Notes: generated by a model from the sequence alone, not told the origin. DNA of 64,000 bases from Cellulomonas timonensis (GCF_900046455.1 NZ_FCOT01000008.1:62001-126000); one strand, 5' to 3'; counted from the stretch's first letter, positions 45,152-55,668 are shown. Numbers and translations: made by a program.

Positions 45152-45667
45152 ATGGCGATCACCGAAGCGGCACCTGGTCAGGCTCTCCCCGAGGATCGTG
45201 AGGTGCTGACCTGGGACCTCTTCGGCGAGGCGAGCCGCGAGCTCGCGCAGCAGGTCGTCGACTCGGGCTTCGACGTCGACGTGGTGGTGGCGGTGGCCCG
45301 TGGCGGGCTGCTCCCGGCGGGGGCGATCTCGTACGCGCTGGGCACCAAGGTGTGCGGCGCGCTCAACGTCGAGTTCTACACCGGCGTCGACGAGCGCCTG
45401 CTCGAGCCGACGGTGCTGCCGCCCCTGCTGGACACCGCCGCGATGCACGGCCTGCGGGCGCTGGTGGTCGACGACGTGGCGGACACCGGGGAGACGCTCG
45501 CGTTGGTGCAGCGCCTCGTGTCGCAGCACTGCGACGAGGTCCGCACGGCCGTGCTGTACGCGAAGTCGCATTCGGTGGTCGACCCCGACTTCGTGTGGCG
45601 GCGGACGGACCGATGGATCACGTTCCCGTGGTCGGCGCAGGAGCCCGTCACCCGGCGGGCCGGTTGA
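45152..45667 (+). CDS. Purine-type phosphoribosyltransferase
   Basis: 171 residues, a type I phosphoribosyltransferase with the PRPP loop LVVDDVADTGETL at 104-116 and the ARGGLLPA loop near 49-56. The WDLFGEASRELAQQV start and the C-terminal ITFPWSAQEP match bacterial xanthine/guanine-type phosphoribosyltransferases, so it probably salvages a purine base. The ATG is the first codon of a leaderless mRNA. The last base of its TGA is the A of the next ATG (TGATG), so the GH9 gene is coupled to it, an unexpected pairing. Confidence 0.78.
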   Translation: MAITEAAPGQALPEDREVLTWDLFGEASRELAQQVVDSGFDVDVVVAVARGGLLPAGAISYALGTKVCGALNVEFYTGVDERLLEPTVLPPLLDTAAMHGLRALVVDDVADTGETLALVQRLVSQHCDEVRTAVLYAKSHSVVDPDFVWRRTDRWITFPWSAQEPVTRRAG

Positions 45668-47502
45668 TGGCCGCCCCGTCCCCGGGCGACACGGCGGGGG
45701 CGACGCTGACGGGCGCGGACGGGCGCGGACCTCGGATACGGGTCAACCAGCTCGGCTGCCTGCCGGGCGTCCCGGCGCACGCCACCCTCGTCACCGACGC
45801 CCGGGAGCCGCTGCCGTGGACCCTCGAGCGTGATGGCGCGGTGCTCGCGCGGGGCATGACGTCCCCGCGCGGCCACGACGCGTCGGCGGGGTTGGACGTC
45901 CACACAATCGACATGGGCCCGGTGGACGTCGAGGCGGACGGCCTCACGATCCGCGCGGACGGCGCCACGAGCGACCCGTTCGCCATCCGCGGCGACCTGT
46001 ACGTGGGCCTGGCCCGCGACGCCGTGCGGTTCTTCCACCTGCAGCGCAGCGGGGTGGAGATCGGCCCCGAGGTCGTCGGCGAGCAGTACGCGCGCCCGGC
46101 CGGGCACGTCGCCGGCTCGCCGTATGGCGGCGACACGCGCGTGCCGTGCCTCCCGGCGGGCCACGCGGTGACGGCCGACGGCGTCGACCTGTACGACGGG
46201 TGGACCGACGATCACGTGCTCGACGTGAGCGGCGGGTGGTACGACGCGGGGGACCAGGGCAAGTACGTGGTCAACGGCGGCATCGCCGCAGCGCAGCTCA
46301 TGGGCGCCTGCGAGTGGGTGGGCGCGGCCGTCGAGCTGCCACCCGGCCTGGAGCGCGCGCTGCGGGACGAGGCGCGCTGGGAGCTCGAGTGGCTGCTGCG
46401 CATGCAGGTTCCCGCAGGGCAGCGGTACGCGGGCCTGGCCCATCACAAGGTCGCGGACGAGCGGTGGACGCCGATCCCCACCCTCCCGCATGAGGACCCG
46501 CAGCCCCGCCACCTGCACCGCCCCTCGACGGCCGCGGCCCTCAACCTCGCGGCGGCCGCCGCCCAGGGCGCGCGCGTCTTCGCCGCCGAGGACCCGGAGT
46601 TCGCCACGCGGCTGCTCGCCGCGGCCCGCTCAGCGCACGCCGCGGCGCTACGCCACCCGGACCTGCTGGCGCCGAACACGAACGTGCTGGCCAACGGCGG
46701 CAGCGGCCCGTATGACGACACCGACCTCGAGGACGAGTGGTACTGGGCGGCTGTCGAGCTGTACCTGGCAACCGGCGACGAGCAGCAGCTCGACGCGCTG
46801 CGCGCCAACGGCTGCCACGTGGGCGGGCCGGTGGACGTGTTCGCCGACATCGACTGGCAGCGCGTGGGCGGCCTCGCCCGGCTGCACCTGGCCCTCGTGC
46901 CGAGCTGGCTGCCGCAGGCCGACGCGGACGCCGTGCGGGCGTCGGTGGTGGACGCCGCCGACGCGATCCTCGCCGTGCAGGCCGCGCAGCCGTTCGGGCA
47001 CCCCTACGCGCCGCCGGACGGCCGGTACGACTGGGGCTCGAACGGGTTGCTGCTCAACCAGCTCACGGTGCTAGGCGCCGCCTGGGCGCTGACCGGCGAG
47101 GCCCGGCACCGCGACGGGCTGGCCCAGGGCATGGACTACGTGCTGGGCCGCAACGCCCTCGGCATCTCCTACGTGACGGGGCACGGCGCGCGCTCGGCCC
47201 ACCACCAGCACAGCCGCTGGTACGCGCATCAGGCGGACCCGTCGCTGCCGTGCCCGCCGCCCGGCTCGCTGAGCGGCGGCCCGAACTCCGCGACCCCCGA
47301 CCCGGTCTCCGCCGCCCTCGTGGCCGGTCTCCCCGCCCAGCAGTGCTACGTCGACGACATCGGCGCGTACGGGGTCAACGAGCTGACCATCAACTGGAAC
47401 GCGCCGCTGGCCCAGGTGTCCGCGCTGCTGTCGGGGGTGCTCACACCTCGGCGGCAGCCGGCTCCAGCAGCCGCTCCCACGCGCCGTCCGACCCACGGGT
47501 GA
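45667..47502 (+). CDS. Glycoside hydrolase family 9 enzyme without signal peptide
   Basis: 611 residues: an N-terminal immunoglobulin-like CelD_N domain (about 20-105, opening RIRVNQLGCLP), then the (alpha/alpha)6 catalytic domain. GGWYDAGDQGKY carries the base/nucleophile-activating aspartates D193 and D196, HHQHSRW is the conserved substrate-binding histidine region, and the acid is Glu near 572 in GVNELTINWN. No hydrophobic leader, Tat motif or carbohydrate-binding module is seen, so it probably acts inside the cell on cello-oligosaccharides, or another beta-1,4-oligosaccharide, imported by the cell. Its 3' end overlaps the convergent gene by 62 bases. Confidence 0.85.
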   Translation: MAAPSPGDTAGATLTGADGRGPRIRVNQLGCLPGVPAHATLVTDAREPLPWTLERDGAVLARGMTSPRGHDASAGLDVHTIDMGPVDVEADGLTIRADGATSDPFAIRGDLYVGLARDAVRFFHLQRSGVEIGPEVVGEQYARPAGHVAGSPYGGDTRVPCLPAGHAVTADGVDLYDGWTDDHVLDVSGGWYDAGDQGKYVVNGGIAAAQLMGACEWVGAAVELPPGLERALRDEARWELEWLLRMQVPAGQRYAGLAHHKVADERWTPIPTLPHEDPQPRHLHRPSTAAALNLAAAAAQGARVFAAEDPEFATRLLAAARSAHAAALRHPDLLAPNTNVLANGGSGPYDDTDLEDEWYWAAVELYLATGDEQQLDALRANGCHVGGPVDVFADIDWQRVGGLARLHLALVPSWLPQADADAVRASVVDAADAILAVQAAQPFGHPYAPPDGRYDWGSNGLLLNQLTVLGAAWALTGEARHRDGLAQGMDYVLGRNALGISYVTGHGARSAHHQHSRWYAHQADPSLPCPPPGSLSGGPNSATPDPVSAALVAGLPAQQCYVDDIGAYGVNELTINWNAPLAQVSALLSGVLTPRRQPAPAAAPTRRPTHG

Positions 47503-48079
47503 ACCCCGCACGGCCCAGGTACGGCTGCAGCCCGTCGAGCTCCGGGCCGGCCACGACCCGGCGGGCGCCGGCAGCCGCGAACGGCCCGTCGGGGGAGTAG
47601 AGGAAGTCGCCGGCGGTGTAGTCGCGGTACTCGGGGGTCACGTAGTCGACACTCAGACGCCACCCGTCCGGCCCAGCGGGCACGGCGACGACCAGCCCCG
47701 CGGTGACGTCGTCGTGCAGCACCAGCGCGTGCAACGCGCCCGGGGGGCCGGGCAGCACGGCAGGGCAGAACCGGGCGATGTCGGCGCCGTGTCGCGCGAG
47801 GAAGTGCGCGAGCACCGGGTCCTCCGGGCGCACCGGCGCCCACGCGAACGCGCGGCCCGTGCGTCGAGCGCGGAGCAGCGTCACGATGAACCAGGCGTTG
47901 ATCAGGCACAACGCGATGTTCATGGCCACCATGGGCCACACCCCGATCAGGGCGTTGAACACCACCAGGGCCAGCGACGCGGCGAGGTTCAGCACCCGCA
48001 GGCGCAGCATGCGGGACTGGAGCACCGAGTACACGAGGAGTGCGGACCCGGCCCAGCCGAGGAGGTCGACGATGGCCAC
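47441..48079 (-). CDS. YgjV-like membrane protein with extra C-terminal domain
   Basis: 212 residues. Three to four membrane helices in the first about 75 residues (LLGWAGSALLVYSVLQSRM, LNLAASLALVVFNALIGVW, NIALCLINAWFIVTLL) match the YgjV-type inner membrane protein. A soluble domain of about 130 residues follows, with strand-rich text such as LHALVLHDDVTAGLVVAV and YLGRAGFTR that resembles a GNAT-like acetyltransferase fold remnant. Function unknown. Convergent overlap with the GH9 gene. Confidence 0.65.
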   Translation of the reverse strand: MAIVDLLGWAGSALLVYSVLQSRMLRLRVLNLAASLALVVFNALIGVWPMVAMNIALCLINAWFIVTLLRARRTGRAFAWAPVRPEDPVLAHFLARHGADIARFCPAVLPGPPGALHALVLHDDVTAGLVVAVPAGPDGWRLSVDYVTPEYRDYTAGDFLYSPDGPFAAAGARRVVAGPELDGLQPYLGRAGFTRGSDGAWERLLEPAAAEV

Positions 48080-48159
48080 CAGGCGACATTAGCGATGCCT
48101 GAGGCCCCGCACCCGGGATCCCCCGAAAGGGTGGCGCCCGGCCAGCGCGGCGCAGTGTC

Positions 48160-48345
48160 TAGACTGACGCCAACGGCTACGACCCGGCTATCACCGGTGA
48201 GCCTCCGGAAGAACGGCTGGCGCCCTCGCGGGCGCCGCCCAGTAGACCCGGACGGGTGGGCCCGTCATCGCCTGGACATCGAGTGGTCGGCCACGTGCGC
48301 GCACGTCGGCCGGCAAGCGGGGTGGTACCGCGGTGGGCCGCAGCT
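48160..48345 (+). promoter_or_regulatory. ileS T-box leader (isoleucine tRNA sensor) with promoter
   Basis: TAGACT (48160-48165) is a -10 candidate. The leader begins near 48170 and carries the short stem I typical of actinobacterial ileS T-boxes, with specifier ATC at 48190-48192 inside GGCTATCACCGG. The T-box sequence TGGTACCGCGG is at 48323-48333. Uncharged tRNA-Ile should pair with both and expose the ribosome site AGGAG (48390-48394), so control is probably translational. Confidence 0.88.
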
Positions 48346-48405
48346 CTCAGGGGCGGCCTGTCGTCCTCGCAGCGACCACGACGACGACCAGGAGCCCGCA
48401 CCGAC

Positions 48406-51400
48406 ATGGCGTACCCCCTGCACCGACCGACCGACGGCGACGGCCCGGGGATCCCCGCGTCCCCCGACCTGCCCGCGCTTGAGAAGGACGTGCTGGCCTA
48501 CTGGGCCGCCGACGACACCTTCCGCGCGTCGATCGAGCAGCGTCCGGCAGGGGAGCACGGGGCCAACGAGTTCGTCTTCTACGACGGCCCCCCGTTCGCC
48601 AACGGCCTGCCGCACTACGGCCACCTGCTCACGGGCTACGCCAAGGACGTCGTCGGGCGCTACCAGACGCAGCGCGGGCGCCGCGTCGAGCGCCGCTTCG
48701 GCTGGGACACGCACGGCCTGCCGGCCGAGCTCGAGGCCGAGCGCATCCTCGGCATCACCGACAAGTCCCAGATCGAGGAGATGGGCATCGCGCAGTTCAA
48801 CGACGCGTGCCGCACCTCGGTGCTGAAGTACACCCGCGAGTGGCAGGAGTACGTCACCCGCCAGGCGCGCTGGGTGGACTTCGACAACGACTACAAGACG
48901 CTCGACCTGACCTACATGGAGTCGGTCATTTGGGCGTTCAAGCAGCTCTACGACAAGGGCCTGGCCTACGAGGGCTACCGCGTCCTGCCGTACTGCTGGC
49001 GCGACGAGACGCCGCTGTCCAACCACGAGCTGCGCATGGACGACGACGTGTACCAGTCGCGCCAGGACCCCGCGCTCACGGTTGGCGTGCGCTTGGAGTC
49101 CGGCGAGCTCGCGCTGATCTGGACGACGACCCCCTGGACCCTGCCCAGCAACCTGGCCATCGCCGTCGGGCCCGAGATCGAGTACGTCGTGGTCGAGCCC
49201 GCCGAGGGCCCGCTCGCGGGGGAGCGTGTGGTGCTGGCCGCCTCGCGCCTCGCCGCCTACGCCCGTGAGCTCGGCGAGGAGCCGAACGTCGTGGCGCGCA
49301 TGGCCGGAGCCGAGCTGGCCGGGCGCTCCTACGCGCCGCCTTTCCCGTACTTCGCCGGGGAGCTGAACGCGCACCGCGTGCTGCTCGCCGACTTCGTCAC
49401 CACCGAGGACGGCACCGGCCTGGTGCACCTGGCGCCCGCGTTCGGCGAGGACGACATGGCGGTGTGCGACGCCGCGGGCATCGTCCCCGTCGTGCCCGTG
49501 GACGCCAAGGGCCGCTTCACCTCGGCGGTGCCCGACTACGCCGGGCAGCAGGTCTTCGACGCCAACCCGCACGTCATCGCCGACCTCAAGTCCGGCGAGG
49601 GCGCCCTCGCGGCCGTCCCCGGCGAGCTGCGCCCGGCGGTCGTGCGCCACGAGACGTACCAGCACTCGTACCCGCACTGCTGGCGGTGCCGCAACCCGTT
49701 GATCTACAAGGCCGTGTCGAGCTGGTTCGTGCGGGTCACGGAGTTCCGGGACCGCATGGTCGAGCTCAACGAGAAGATCACCTGGGTGCCGGATCACATC
49801 AAGGACGGGCAGTTCGGCAAGTGGCTCGCGGGCGCCCGCGACTGGTCGATCTCCCGCAACCGCTACTGGGGCACGCCCATCCCCGTGTGGGTGAGCGACG
49901 ACCCGGCCTACCCCCGCATCGACGTCTACGGCTCCCTCGCCGAGCTCGAGGCGGACTTCGGCGTCGAGGTCACCGACCTGCACCGGCCGTTCATCGACGA
50001 GCTGACGCGCCCCAACCCGGACGACCCCACGGGCCGCTCCACGATGCGCCGCATCCCCGACGTGCTCGACGTGTGGTTCGACTCGGGCTCGATGCCGTTC
50101 GCGCAGGTGCACTACCCGTTCGAGAACGCCGACTGGTTCGAGCACCACTACCCGGGCGACTTCATCACCGAGTACATCGGCCAGACCCGCGGCTGGTTCT
50201 ACACGCTGCACGTGCTCGCGACCGCGCTGTTCGACAGGCCCGCGTTCCACACGTCCGTCTCGCACGGCATCGTGCTGGGCTCGGACGGCCGCAAGATGAG
50301 CAAGTCGCTGCGCAACTACCCGGACGTGGCCGAGGTCTTCGACCGTGACGGCTCGGACGCGATGCGCTGGTTCCTCATGGCCAGCCCCATCCTGCGCGGC
50401 GGCAACCTGGTCGTCACCGAGGAGGGCATCCGGGAGAACGTCCGCCAGGTGATGCTGCCGCTGTGGAGCACCTGGTACTTCTTCACGCTGTACGCCGGCG
50501 CCGCGAACGAGGGCGCCGGGCTCACCGCGCGCCGCGTCACGGCGGCGGACTACGCCGACGGCTCGCTGGCGACGATGGACCGATACCTGCTGGCCCGCAC
50601 GCGCACGCTCGTGGAGCGCGTCAGCGCCCAGCTCGACGCGTTCGACGTGCCGGGCGCCTGCGAGACCGTGCGCGAGCACCTCGACGTGCTGACCAACTGG
50701 TACGTGCGGACCTCGCGTGACAGGTTCTGGCAGGAGGACGCCGCGGCGTTCAACACGCTGTGGACCGCCCTGGAGACGCTGACCCGTGTCATGGCGCCCC
50801 TCGCGCCGCTGCTCAGCGAGGAGGTGTGGCGCGGGCTCACCGGCGGGCGCAGCGCGCACCTCACCGACTGGCCGCGCCTGGGCGCCGGCTCCGCGGACGA
50901 CCTCGCGCTGGCGGCCGACGACGCGCTCGTGGCGGCGGTCGACCGGGGCCGCGAGATCGTCTCGGCGACCCCCGGGCCGCGCAAGGCGCACAACCTGCGG
51001 GTCCGCCAGCCGCTGCGCTCGCTGCGCGTCGTGCTGCCCGAGCCGGCCCAGGTGGGGGACTTCACCGACCTGATCGCGGCCGAGCTCAACGTCAAGGGCG
51101 GCGAGCTGCAGTCCCTCGAGGCCGCCGCGGCCGGCGCCGTCGGCGTCCGCACGCAGGTGGCCGTCAACGCGCGCGCCGCCGGCCCGCGCCTCGGCCGCGG
51201 GGTGCAGGACGCGATCCGCGCGGCGAAGGCCGGCGACTGGTCCACCGACGCCTCGGGCGCCGTGGTGGTGCACACGCCGGGCGGGGACGTGCCGCTGCAG
51301 GAGGGCGAGTACGAGACGACAACTGTCGTCGAGGCGGGCGACGGCGACCTGGCGGCCGCGGTGCTGCCGGGCGGCGGGTTCGTGGTGCTCGACCTGGCCC

Positions 51401-51642
51401 TCGACGAGGAGCTGAGGGCCGAGGGGTACGCGCGTGACGTGGTGCGCGCCGTGCAGGATGCCCGCAAGGCCGCCGGCCTGCAGGTGACGGACCGGATCCG
51501 GCTCACGCTGGTGGTCCCGGAGGACGAGGTGGATGGCGTGCGTACGCATCAGGAGTTCGTCGCGACGGAGACGCTGGCCGCCGAGCTGGCGATCGAGCTG
51601 GCCCCCGACGGGCAGCTCGCCGTCCGCGTGGAGCGGGCATGA
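48406..51642 (+). CDS. ileS: Isoleucyl-tRNA synthetase, long (eukaryote-like) form
   Basis: 1078 residues, the larger IleS2-like type associated with natural mupirocin tolerance in relatives. HIGH motif as HYGH at 70-73, KMSKS near residue 630 ([12 protein letters not shown]), the editing domain between (about 200-420), anticodon-binding and long C-terminal domains. It charges tRNA-Ile and hydrolyses mischarged valine. Controlled by the T-box leader and coupled to folC by an ATGA overlap. Confidence 0.95.
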   Translation: MAYPLHRPTDGDGPGIPASPDLPALEKDVLAYWAADDTFRASIEQRPAGEHGANEFVFYDGPPFANGLPHYGHLLTGYAKDVVGRYQTQRGRRVERRFGWDTHGLPAELEAERILGITDKSQIEEMGIAQFNDACRTSVLKYTREWQEYVTRQARWVDFDNDYKTLDLTYMESVIWAFKQLYDKGLAYEGYRVLPYCWRDETPLSNHELRMDDDVYQSRQDPALTVGVRLESGELALIWTTTPWTLPSNLAIAVGPEIEYVVVEPAEGPLAGERVVLAASRLAAYARELGEEPNVVARMAGAELAGRSYAPPFPYFAGELNAHRVLLADFVTTEDGTGLVHLAPAFGEDDMAVCDAAGIVPVVPVDAKGRFTSAVPDYAGQQVFDANPHVIADLKSGEGALAAVPGELRPAVVRHETYQHSYPHCWRCRNPLIYKAVSSWFVRVTEFRDRMVELNEKITWVPDHIKDGQFGKWLAGARDWSISRNRYWGTPIPVWVSDDPAYPRIDVYGSLAELEADFGVEVTDLHRPFIDELTRPNPDDPTGRSTMRRIPDVLDVWFDSGSMPFAQVHYPFENADWFEHHYPGDFITEYIGQTRGWFYTLHVLATALFDRPAFHTSVSHGIVLGSDGRKMSKSLRNYPDVAEVFDRDGSDAMRWFLMASPILRGGNLVVTEEGIRENVRQVMLPLWSTWYFFTLYAGAANEGAGLTARRVTAADYADGSLATMDRYLLARTRTLVERVSAQLDAFDVPGACETVREHLDVLTNWYVRTSRDRFWQEDAAAFNTLWTALETLTRVMAPLAPLLSEEVWRGLTGGRSAHLTDWPRLGAGSADDLALAADDALVAAVDRGREIVSATPGPRKAHNLRVRQPLRSLRVVLPEPAQVGDFTDLIAAELNVKGGELQSLEAAAAGAVGVRTQVAVNARAAGPRLGRGVQDAIRAAKAGDWSTDASGAVVVHTPGGDVPLQEGEYETTTVVEAGDGDLAAAVLPGGGFVVLDLALDEELRAEGYARDVVRAVQDARKAAGLQVTDRIRLTLVVPEDEVDGVRTHQEFVATETLAAELAIELAPDGQLAVRVERA

Positions 51643-53021
51643 GCGCCCCGGGCGGCGCCGAGCACCGGCGCCGGGAGACCCAGGACGCGGCGCGCACGGC
51701 GGCCGACGAGGTGTACGCCGCGATCCTCGAGCGGGCGCCGGAGCACGACATCGACCCGACGCTCGACCGGGTGCGCGCGGTGTGCGACCTGTTGGGCGAG
51801 CCGCAGCGCTCGTTCCGCACGGTGCACGTCACCGGCACCAACGGCAAGACGTCCACGGCGCGCATGGTCGAGTCGCTGCTGCGCGAGCTCGGGCTGCGCA
51901 CGGGCCGGTTCACCAGCCCGCACCTGACTCGGGTCACCGAGCGCATCGCGATCGACGGCGAGCCGATCTCCGACGAGCGTTTCGTCGAGGTGTGGCAGGA
52001 CGTCGCGCCGTACGTGCAGATGGTCGACACGGCGTCGCTCGCCGAGGGCCAGCCCCGGCTGAGCTTCTTCGAGGTGTTCACCGTGATGGCGTTCGCCGCG
52101 TTCGCGGACACCCCGGTGGACGTCGCGGTGATCGAGGTCGGGCTCGGCGGGCGCTGGGACGCCACGAACGTCGTCGACGGCGATGTCGCGATCCTGACGC
52201 CGGTGGCCATCGACCACGAGCGCTACCTCGGCAGCACCCTCGTGGAGATCGCCGGCGAGAAGTCCGGGATCATCAAGGACGGCGCCACGGTGGTCCTGGC
52301 CCCGCAGCATGAGGACGTCGAGGGAGTCGTGCTCGCGGCGGCGGCGGAGCACGGCGCCCGCGTGATCCGCGACGGCGTCGACATCGACGTCGTGGACCGG
52401 CAGGTCGCCGTGGGCGGGCAGGTGCTCTCCCTGCGCGGGCTGGGCGGCGTCTACACCGAGGTCTTCCTGCCGGTGTACGGCGCGTACCAGGCGCATAACG
52501 CGTTGCTGGCTCTCGTCGCGGTCGAGGCCCTGGTCACGGGCGGGGCCGCGCTGGACGCGAGCGTGGTCGAGGCCGCGTTCGGATCGGTGACCTCGCCCGG
52601 GCGCCTCGAGGTGGTGCGCACGAGCCCGACGATCCTGGTCGACGGGGCGCACAACCCCGCCGGCGCCGAGGCCCTCGCGGGCGCGGTCGAGGAGGCGTTC
52701 GACTTCACCAGCCTGGTGGGCGTGGTGGGCGTCATGGCCGACAAGGACCCCGAGAACATCCTCGCCGCGCTCGAGCCGCTGCTCGCCGAGGTCGTGGTCA
52801 CCCGGGCGTCCACTGATCGGGCCCTCGACGTGGCGGACCTCGCCGAGGTGGCGGTCGACGTGTTCGGCGAGGACCGGGTGCATGTCGCCGAGCGGCTCGA
52901 CGAGGCCATCGACCTGGCGGCCACGCGCGCCGAGTCGCTGGAGGACTACGGCTCCGGGGTGCTGGTCACCGGCTCGATCCTGCTCGTCGCGGAGGCGCGG
53001 GTGCTGCTCGGCAGGTCATGA
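51639..53021 (+). CDS. folC: Folylpolyglutamate synthase / dihydrofolate synthase
   Basis: 460 residues. Mur-ligase-type P-loop [10 protein letters not shown] at 64-73, the omega loop [13 protein letters not shown], the KSGIIKDG carbamylated-lysine region, and the second domain with [12 protein letters not shown]. It adds glutamate to dihydropteroate and/or tetrahydrofolate. In most actinobacteria folC is followed by DUF4233 and ndk; here those genes appear 5 kb further on, after the dha segment. Confidence 0.93.
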   Translation: MSAPGGAEHRRRETQDAARTAADEVYAAILERAPEHDIDPTLDRVRAVCDLLGEPQRSFRTVHVTGTNGKTSTARMVESLLRELGLRTGRFTSPHLTRVTERIAIDGEPISDERFVEVWQDVAPYVQMVDTASLAEGQPRLSFFEVFTVMAFAAFADTPVDVAVIEVGLGGRWDATNVVDGDVAILTPVAIDHERYLGSTLVEIAGEKSGIIKDGATVVLAPQHEDVEGVVLAAAAEHGARVIRDGVDIDVVDRQVAVGGQVLSLRGLGGVYTEVFLPVYGAYQAHNALLALVAVEALVTGGAALDASVVEAAFGSVTSPGRLEVVRTSPTILVDGAHNPAGAEALAGAVEEAFDFTSLVGVVGVMADKDPENILAALEPLLAEVVVTRASTDRALDVADLAEVAVDVFGEDRVHVAERLDEAIDLAATRAESLEDYGSGVLVTGSILLVAEARVLLGRS

Positions 53022-53154
53022 CAGGCCGACGGGGGTGCTCCCCGCTTGACGGCCCGGCACGGCGGCACGAGTGTGAGGGTGAGGCTCCGGACCTGGGTCC
53101 TGCGCCTCGGTGCGCCTCAACGGTGCGGCCACGCGGCATGAAGGGAAGATCGCG

Positions 53155-54150
53155 ATGAAGAAGCTGATCAACGACCCGCAGACCGTGGTCGCCGAGTCGG
53201 TGGCGGGGTTCGGGCTGGCGCATGCCGACGTGGTCGCCGTGCACGCCGACCCGCTGTTCGTCAGCCGGGCCGGCGGCGCCGTGTCCGGCAAGGTGGGACT
53301 GGTGAGCGGCGGGGGCAGCGGGCATGAGCCGCTGCACGCGGGGTTCGTGGGCAGGGGGATGCTCGACGCCGCGGTGCCGGGGCCCGTGTTCACGTCGCCG
53401 ACGCCGGACCAGATCGGCCCGGCCATCGCCGCGGCCGACTCGGGCGCGGGCGTGCTCGCGATCGTGAAGAACTACACCGGCGACGTGCTCAACTTCGAGA
53501 CGGCCGCCGAGTTGGCGGACGCCGACGGCCACCGGGTGCGGACGGTCATCGTCGCCGACGACGTCGCCGTCGAGGACTCGCTGTACACGGCGGGACGCCG
53601 CGGTGTGGCGGGGACCGTCGCGGTGGAGAAGATCGCCGGGGCGGCCGCCGAGCGCGGCGACGGCCTGGAGCAGGTGACCGAGGTCGCGGAGCGGGTCATC
53701 GCGAACGTCCGCTCGATGGGCGTGGCGCTCACCGCCTGCACCGTGCCGCATGCCGGGGTGCCGAGCTTCGACCTGCCGGACGACGAGATCGAGGTGGGCA
53801 TCGGGATCCACGGCGAGCCCGGCCGCCGCCGCGTCCCGATGGCGGGGGCCGACGAGATCACCGCGATGCTGCTCGACCCTGTGGCCGACGACCTCGGGCT
53901 CGCCCCCGGCGACCAGGTGCTGCTGCTGGTCAACGGGATGGGCGGCACTCCGGCGTCGGAGCTCTACGTCGTCTATGGTCGGGCTCGCAGGCTGCTCGAG
54001 GAGCGCGGCGTCGAGGTGACCCGCTCGCTCGTCGGCAACTACGTGACCTCGCTCGAGATGCAAGGGGCGTCGGTGACGGTGCTCCGGTTGGACGAGGAGC
54101 TGACGATGCTGTGGGACGCGCCGGTGCACACCGCCGCGCTGCGATGGTGA
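53155..54150 (+). CDS. dhaK: PTS-dependent dihydroxyacetone kinase, substrate-binding subunit DhaK
   Basis: 331 residues, ATG preceded by GAAGGGAAG. H219 in GIGIHGEPG is the histidine that covalently holds dihydroxyacetone as a hemiaminal. GGGSGHEPLHAGF (51-63) and KNYTGDVLNFE (105-115) complete the active site. It phosphorylates dihydroxyacetone from glycerol or C1 metabolism using DhaL-bound ADP recharged by DhaM. First gene of dhaKLM. Confidence 0.94.
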   Translation: MKKLINDPQTVVAESVAGFGLAHADVVAVHADPLFVSRAGGAVSGKVGLVSGGGSGHEPLHAGFVGRGMLDAAVPGPVFTSPTPDQIGPAIAAADSGAGVLAIVKNYTGDVLNFETAAELADADGHRVRTVIVADDVAVEDSLYTAGRRGVAGTVAVEKIAGAAAERGDGLEQVTEVAERVIANVRSMGVALTACTVPHAGVPSFDLPDDEIEVGIGIHGEPGRRRVPMAGADEITAMLLDPVADDLGLAPGDQVLLLVNGMGGTPASELYVVYGRARRLLEERGVEVTRSLVGNYVTSLEMQGASVTVLRLDEELTMLWDAPVHTAALRW

Positions 54151-54185
54151 TGTCGCCTGCGCTGGACCGAGCAAGGAGCTGGAGC

Positions 54186-54830
54186 ATGACGCTGGACGTG
54201 GCGTGGGCCATCGCATGGGTGCGCGGCACGGCTGAGACCGTGACCGAGCACCGAGACGAGCTGGTCGAGCTCGACCGGCAGATCGGGGACGGGGACCACG
54301 GGGAGAACCTCACTCGGGGGTTCACCGCGGTGATCCAACGCCTCGACGCGCTCGAGGAGCCGCCGGCGGAGGTCGGCGACGTGCTCAAGCTCGTCGCGAC
54401 GACGCTGATGTCGACGGTGGGCGGGGCGGCGGGGCCGCTGTACGGCACGGCGTACCTGCGGGCCGCGAAGGCCACGGGCGTGGCCGAGCTCGACAGCGCG
54501 GGCGTCGTGGCCCTGCTCGAGGGCGCCCTGGAGGGCATCGTCGTGCGCGGCAAGTCGACCACCGGCGAGAAGACGATGGTGGACGCGTGGTCGCCAGCCG
54601 TCGAGGCGGCAGTGGCGGCCGCCGACGCGGGGCAGGATCCGGCGGGAGTGCTCGCCGCCGCGGCCGACGCTGCCGAGCGGGGCGCGGAGGCGACCATCCC
54701 GATGGTGGCGACCAAGGGGCGCGCGAGCTATCTGGGCGAGCGCTCGGCGGGGCACCGTGACCCGGGGGCCGAGTCGAGCGCGCTGGTGCTGCGCGCTGCG
54801 GCACGCGCCGCAGCCGAGGCCGAGGCATGA
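54186..54830 (+). CDS. dhaL: Dihydroxyacetone kinase ADP-binding subunit DhaL
   Basis: 214 residues. IGDGDHGENLTRGF carries the aspartates that bind the two Mg ions of tightly bound ADP, and the helical barrel segments GGAAGPLYGTAY and ATKGRASYLGERSAGHRDPGA are standard. Starts 35 bases after dhaK with CAAGGAG as ribosome site, and overlaps dhaM by ATGA. Confidence 0.94.
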   Translation: MTLDVAWAIAWVRGTAETVTEHRDELVELDRQIGDGDHGENLTRGFTAVIQRLDALEEPPAEVGDVLKLVATTLMSTVGGAAGPLYGTAYLRAAKATGVAELDSAGVVALLEGALEGIVVRGKSTTGEKTMVDAWSPAVEAAVAAADAGQDPAGVLAAAADAAERGAEATIPMVATKGRASYLGERSAGHRDPGAESSALVLRAAARAAAEAEA

Positions 54831-55582
54831 GCCTGTCGGCCGACTCCAGCGGCACGGCCGCCGTCGCGCGGGTGGCACTGGTGCTGGTGTCCCATTCCGA
54901 GCAGCTCGCGCAGGGCGTCGCCGAGTTGGCCGCGCAGATGGCGCCGCAGGTGCTGCTGCTGCCGGCGGGCGGTGACGGATCGGGCGGACTGGGCACGAGT
55001 TTCGAGCGCGTGGAGGAGGCCGTGGCCCGCGCGACGGCGGACGGCCGGTCGGCAGTGGTGCTGACCGACCTCGGATCGGCGGTGCTCACCACCGAGTCGG
55101 TGCTGGACCTGGCCGAGCCGGAGGTGGTCGCGCGGGTGCGCATCGCCGACGCGCCGCTGGTCGAGGGCGCGGTCGCCGCAGCGGTGACGGCGCACGGCGG
55201 GGGAGGCCTGGACGCCGTCCTCGCGTCCGCCGAGCACGCCGGATCGACGTTCGCGCCGTCGGTGGCCCCGGCGACTGCCGACACGCCAGCCACGCAGGTC
55301 GGAGGGGCGCCGGCGGATGAGGCGTTGGAGGGCATGGCCGTCGTGACGCTGCGCAATCCGCTCGGGCTGCACGCCCGCCCCGCGGCGATGCTCGCCCGCA
55401 TGGTCGCGGGTTTCGACGCTGCTGTCACCGTCGACGGTGTCAACGCCGCGAGCGTGCTCGAGTTGATGAAGCTGGGTGCGACGGGCGGGCAGGAGCTCAC
55501 GGTGCGGGCGTCGGGCCCCGAGGGCCGGGCCGCGCTGGACGCGGTGGTGGAGGCCATCGAGGGTGGCTTCGGCGAGGTCTGA
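54827..55582 (+). CDS. dhaM: Dihydroxyacetone kinase phosphodonor subunit DhaM (EIIA plus HPr)
   Basis: 251 residues with two domains: EIIA-Man-like (about 14-130) with phospho-His H23 in VSHSEQLAQG, and a C-terminal HPr-like domain (about 170-250) with H182 in NPLGLHARPAA and a serine (S209) at the position of the HPr regulatory site. Phosphate passes from enzyme I to HPr to EIIA to DhaL-ADP. Enzyme I is not encoded nearby, so the system relies on a distant ptsI. Confidence 0.92.
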   Translation: MSLSADSSGTAAVARVALVLVSHSEQLAQGVAELAAQMAPQVLLLPAGGDGSGGLGTSFERVEEAVARATADGRSAVVLTDLGSAVLTTESVLDLAEPEVVARVRIADAPLVEGAVAAAVTAHGGGGLDAVLASAEHAGSTFAPSVAPATADTPATQVGGAPADEALEGMAVVTLRNPLGLHARPAAMLARMVAGFDAAVTVDGVNAASVLELMKLGATGGQELTVRASGPEGRAALDAVVEAIEGGFGEV

Positions 55583-55655
55583 GCGGGTGGAGACCGGGCT
55601 AGCGGCCATCCGAGAGCCCCTGGGCGAGCAGGCCCAGCGGAAGTTTGCAGTCGTG

Positions 55656-55661
55656 TAATAT
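55656..55661 (+). promoter_or_regulatory. -10 box for the second TetR gene
   Basis: TAATAT ends 7 bases before the GTG at 55669. It sits between TTGCA (55645-55649) and TGCAA (55670-55674) half-sites, which may form the repressor's operator. Confidence 0.45.
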
Positions 55662-55668
55662 TTCACCT

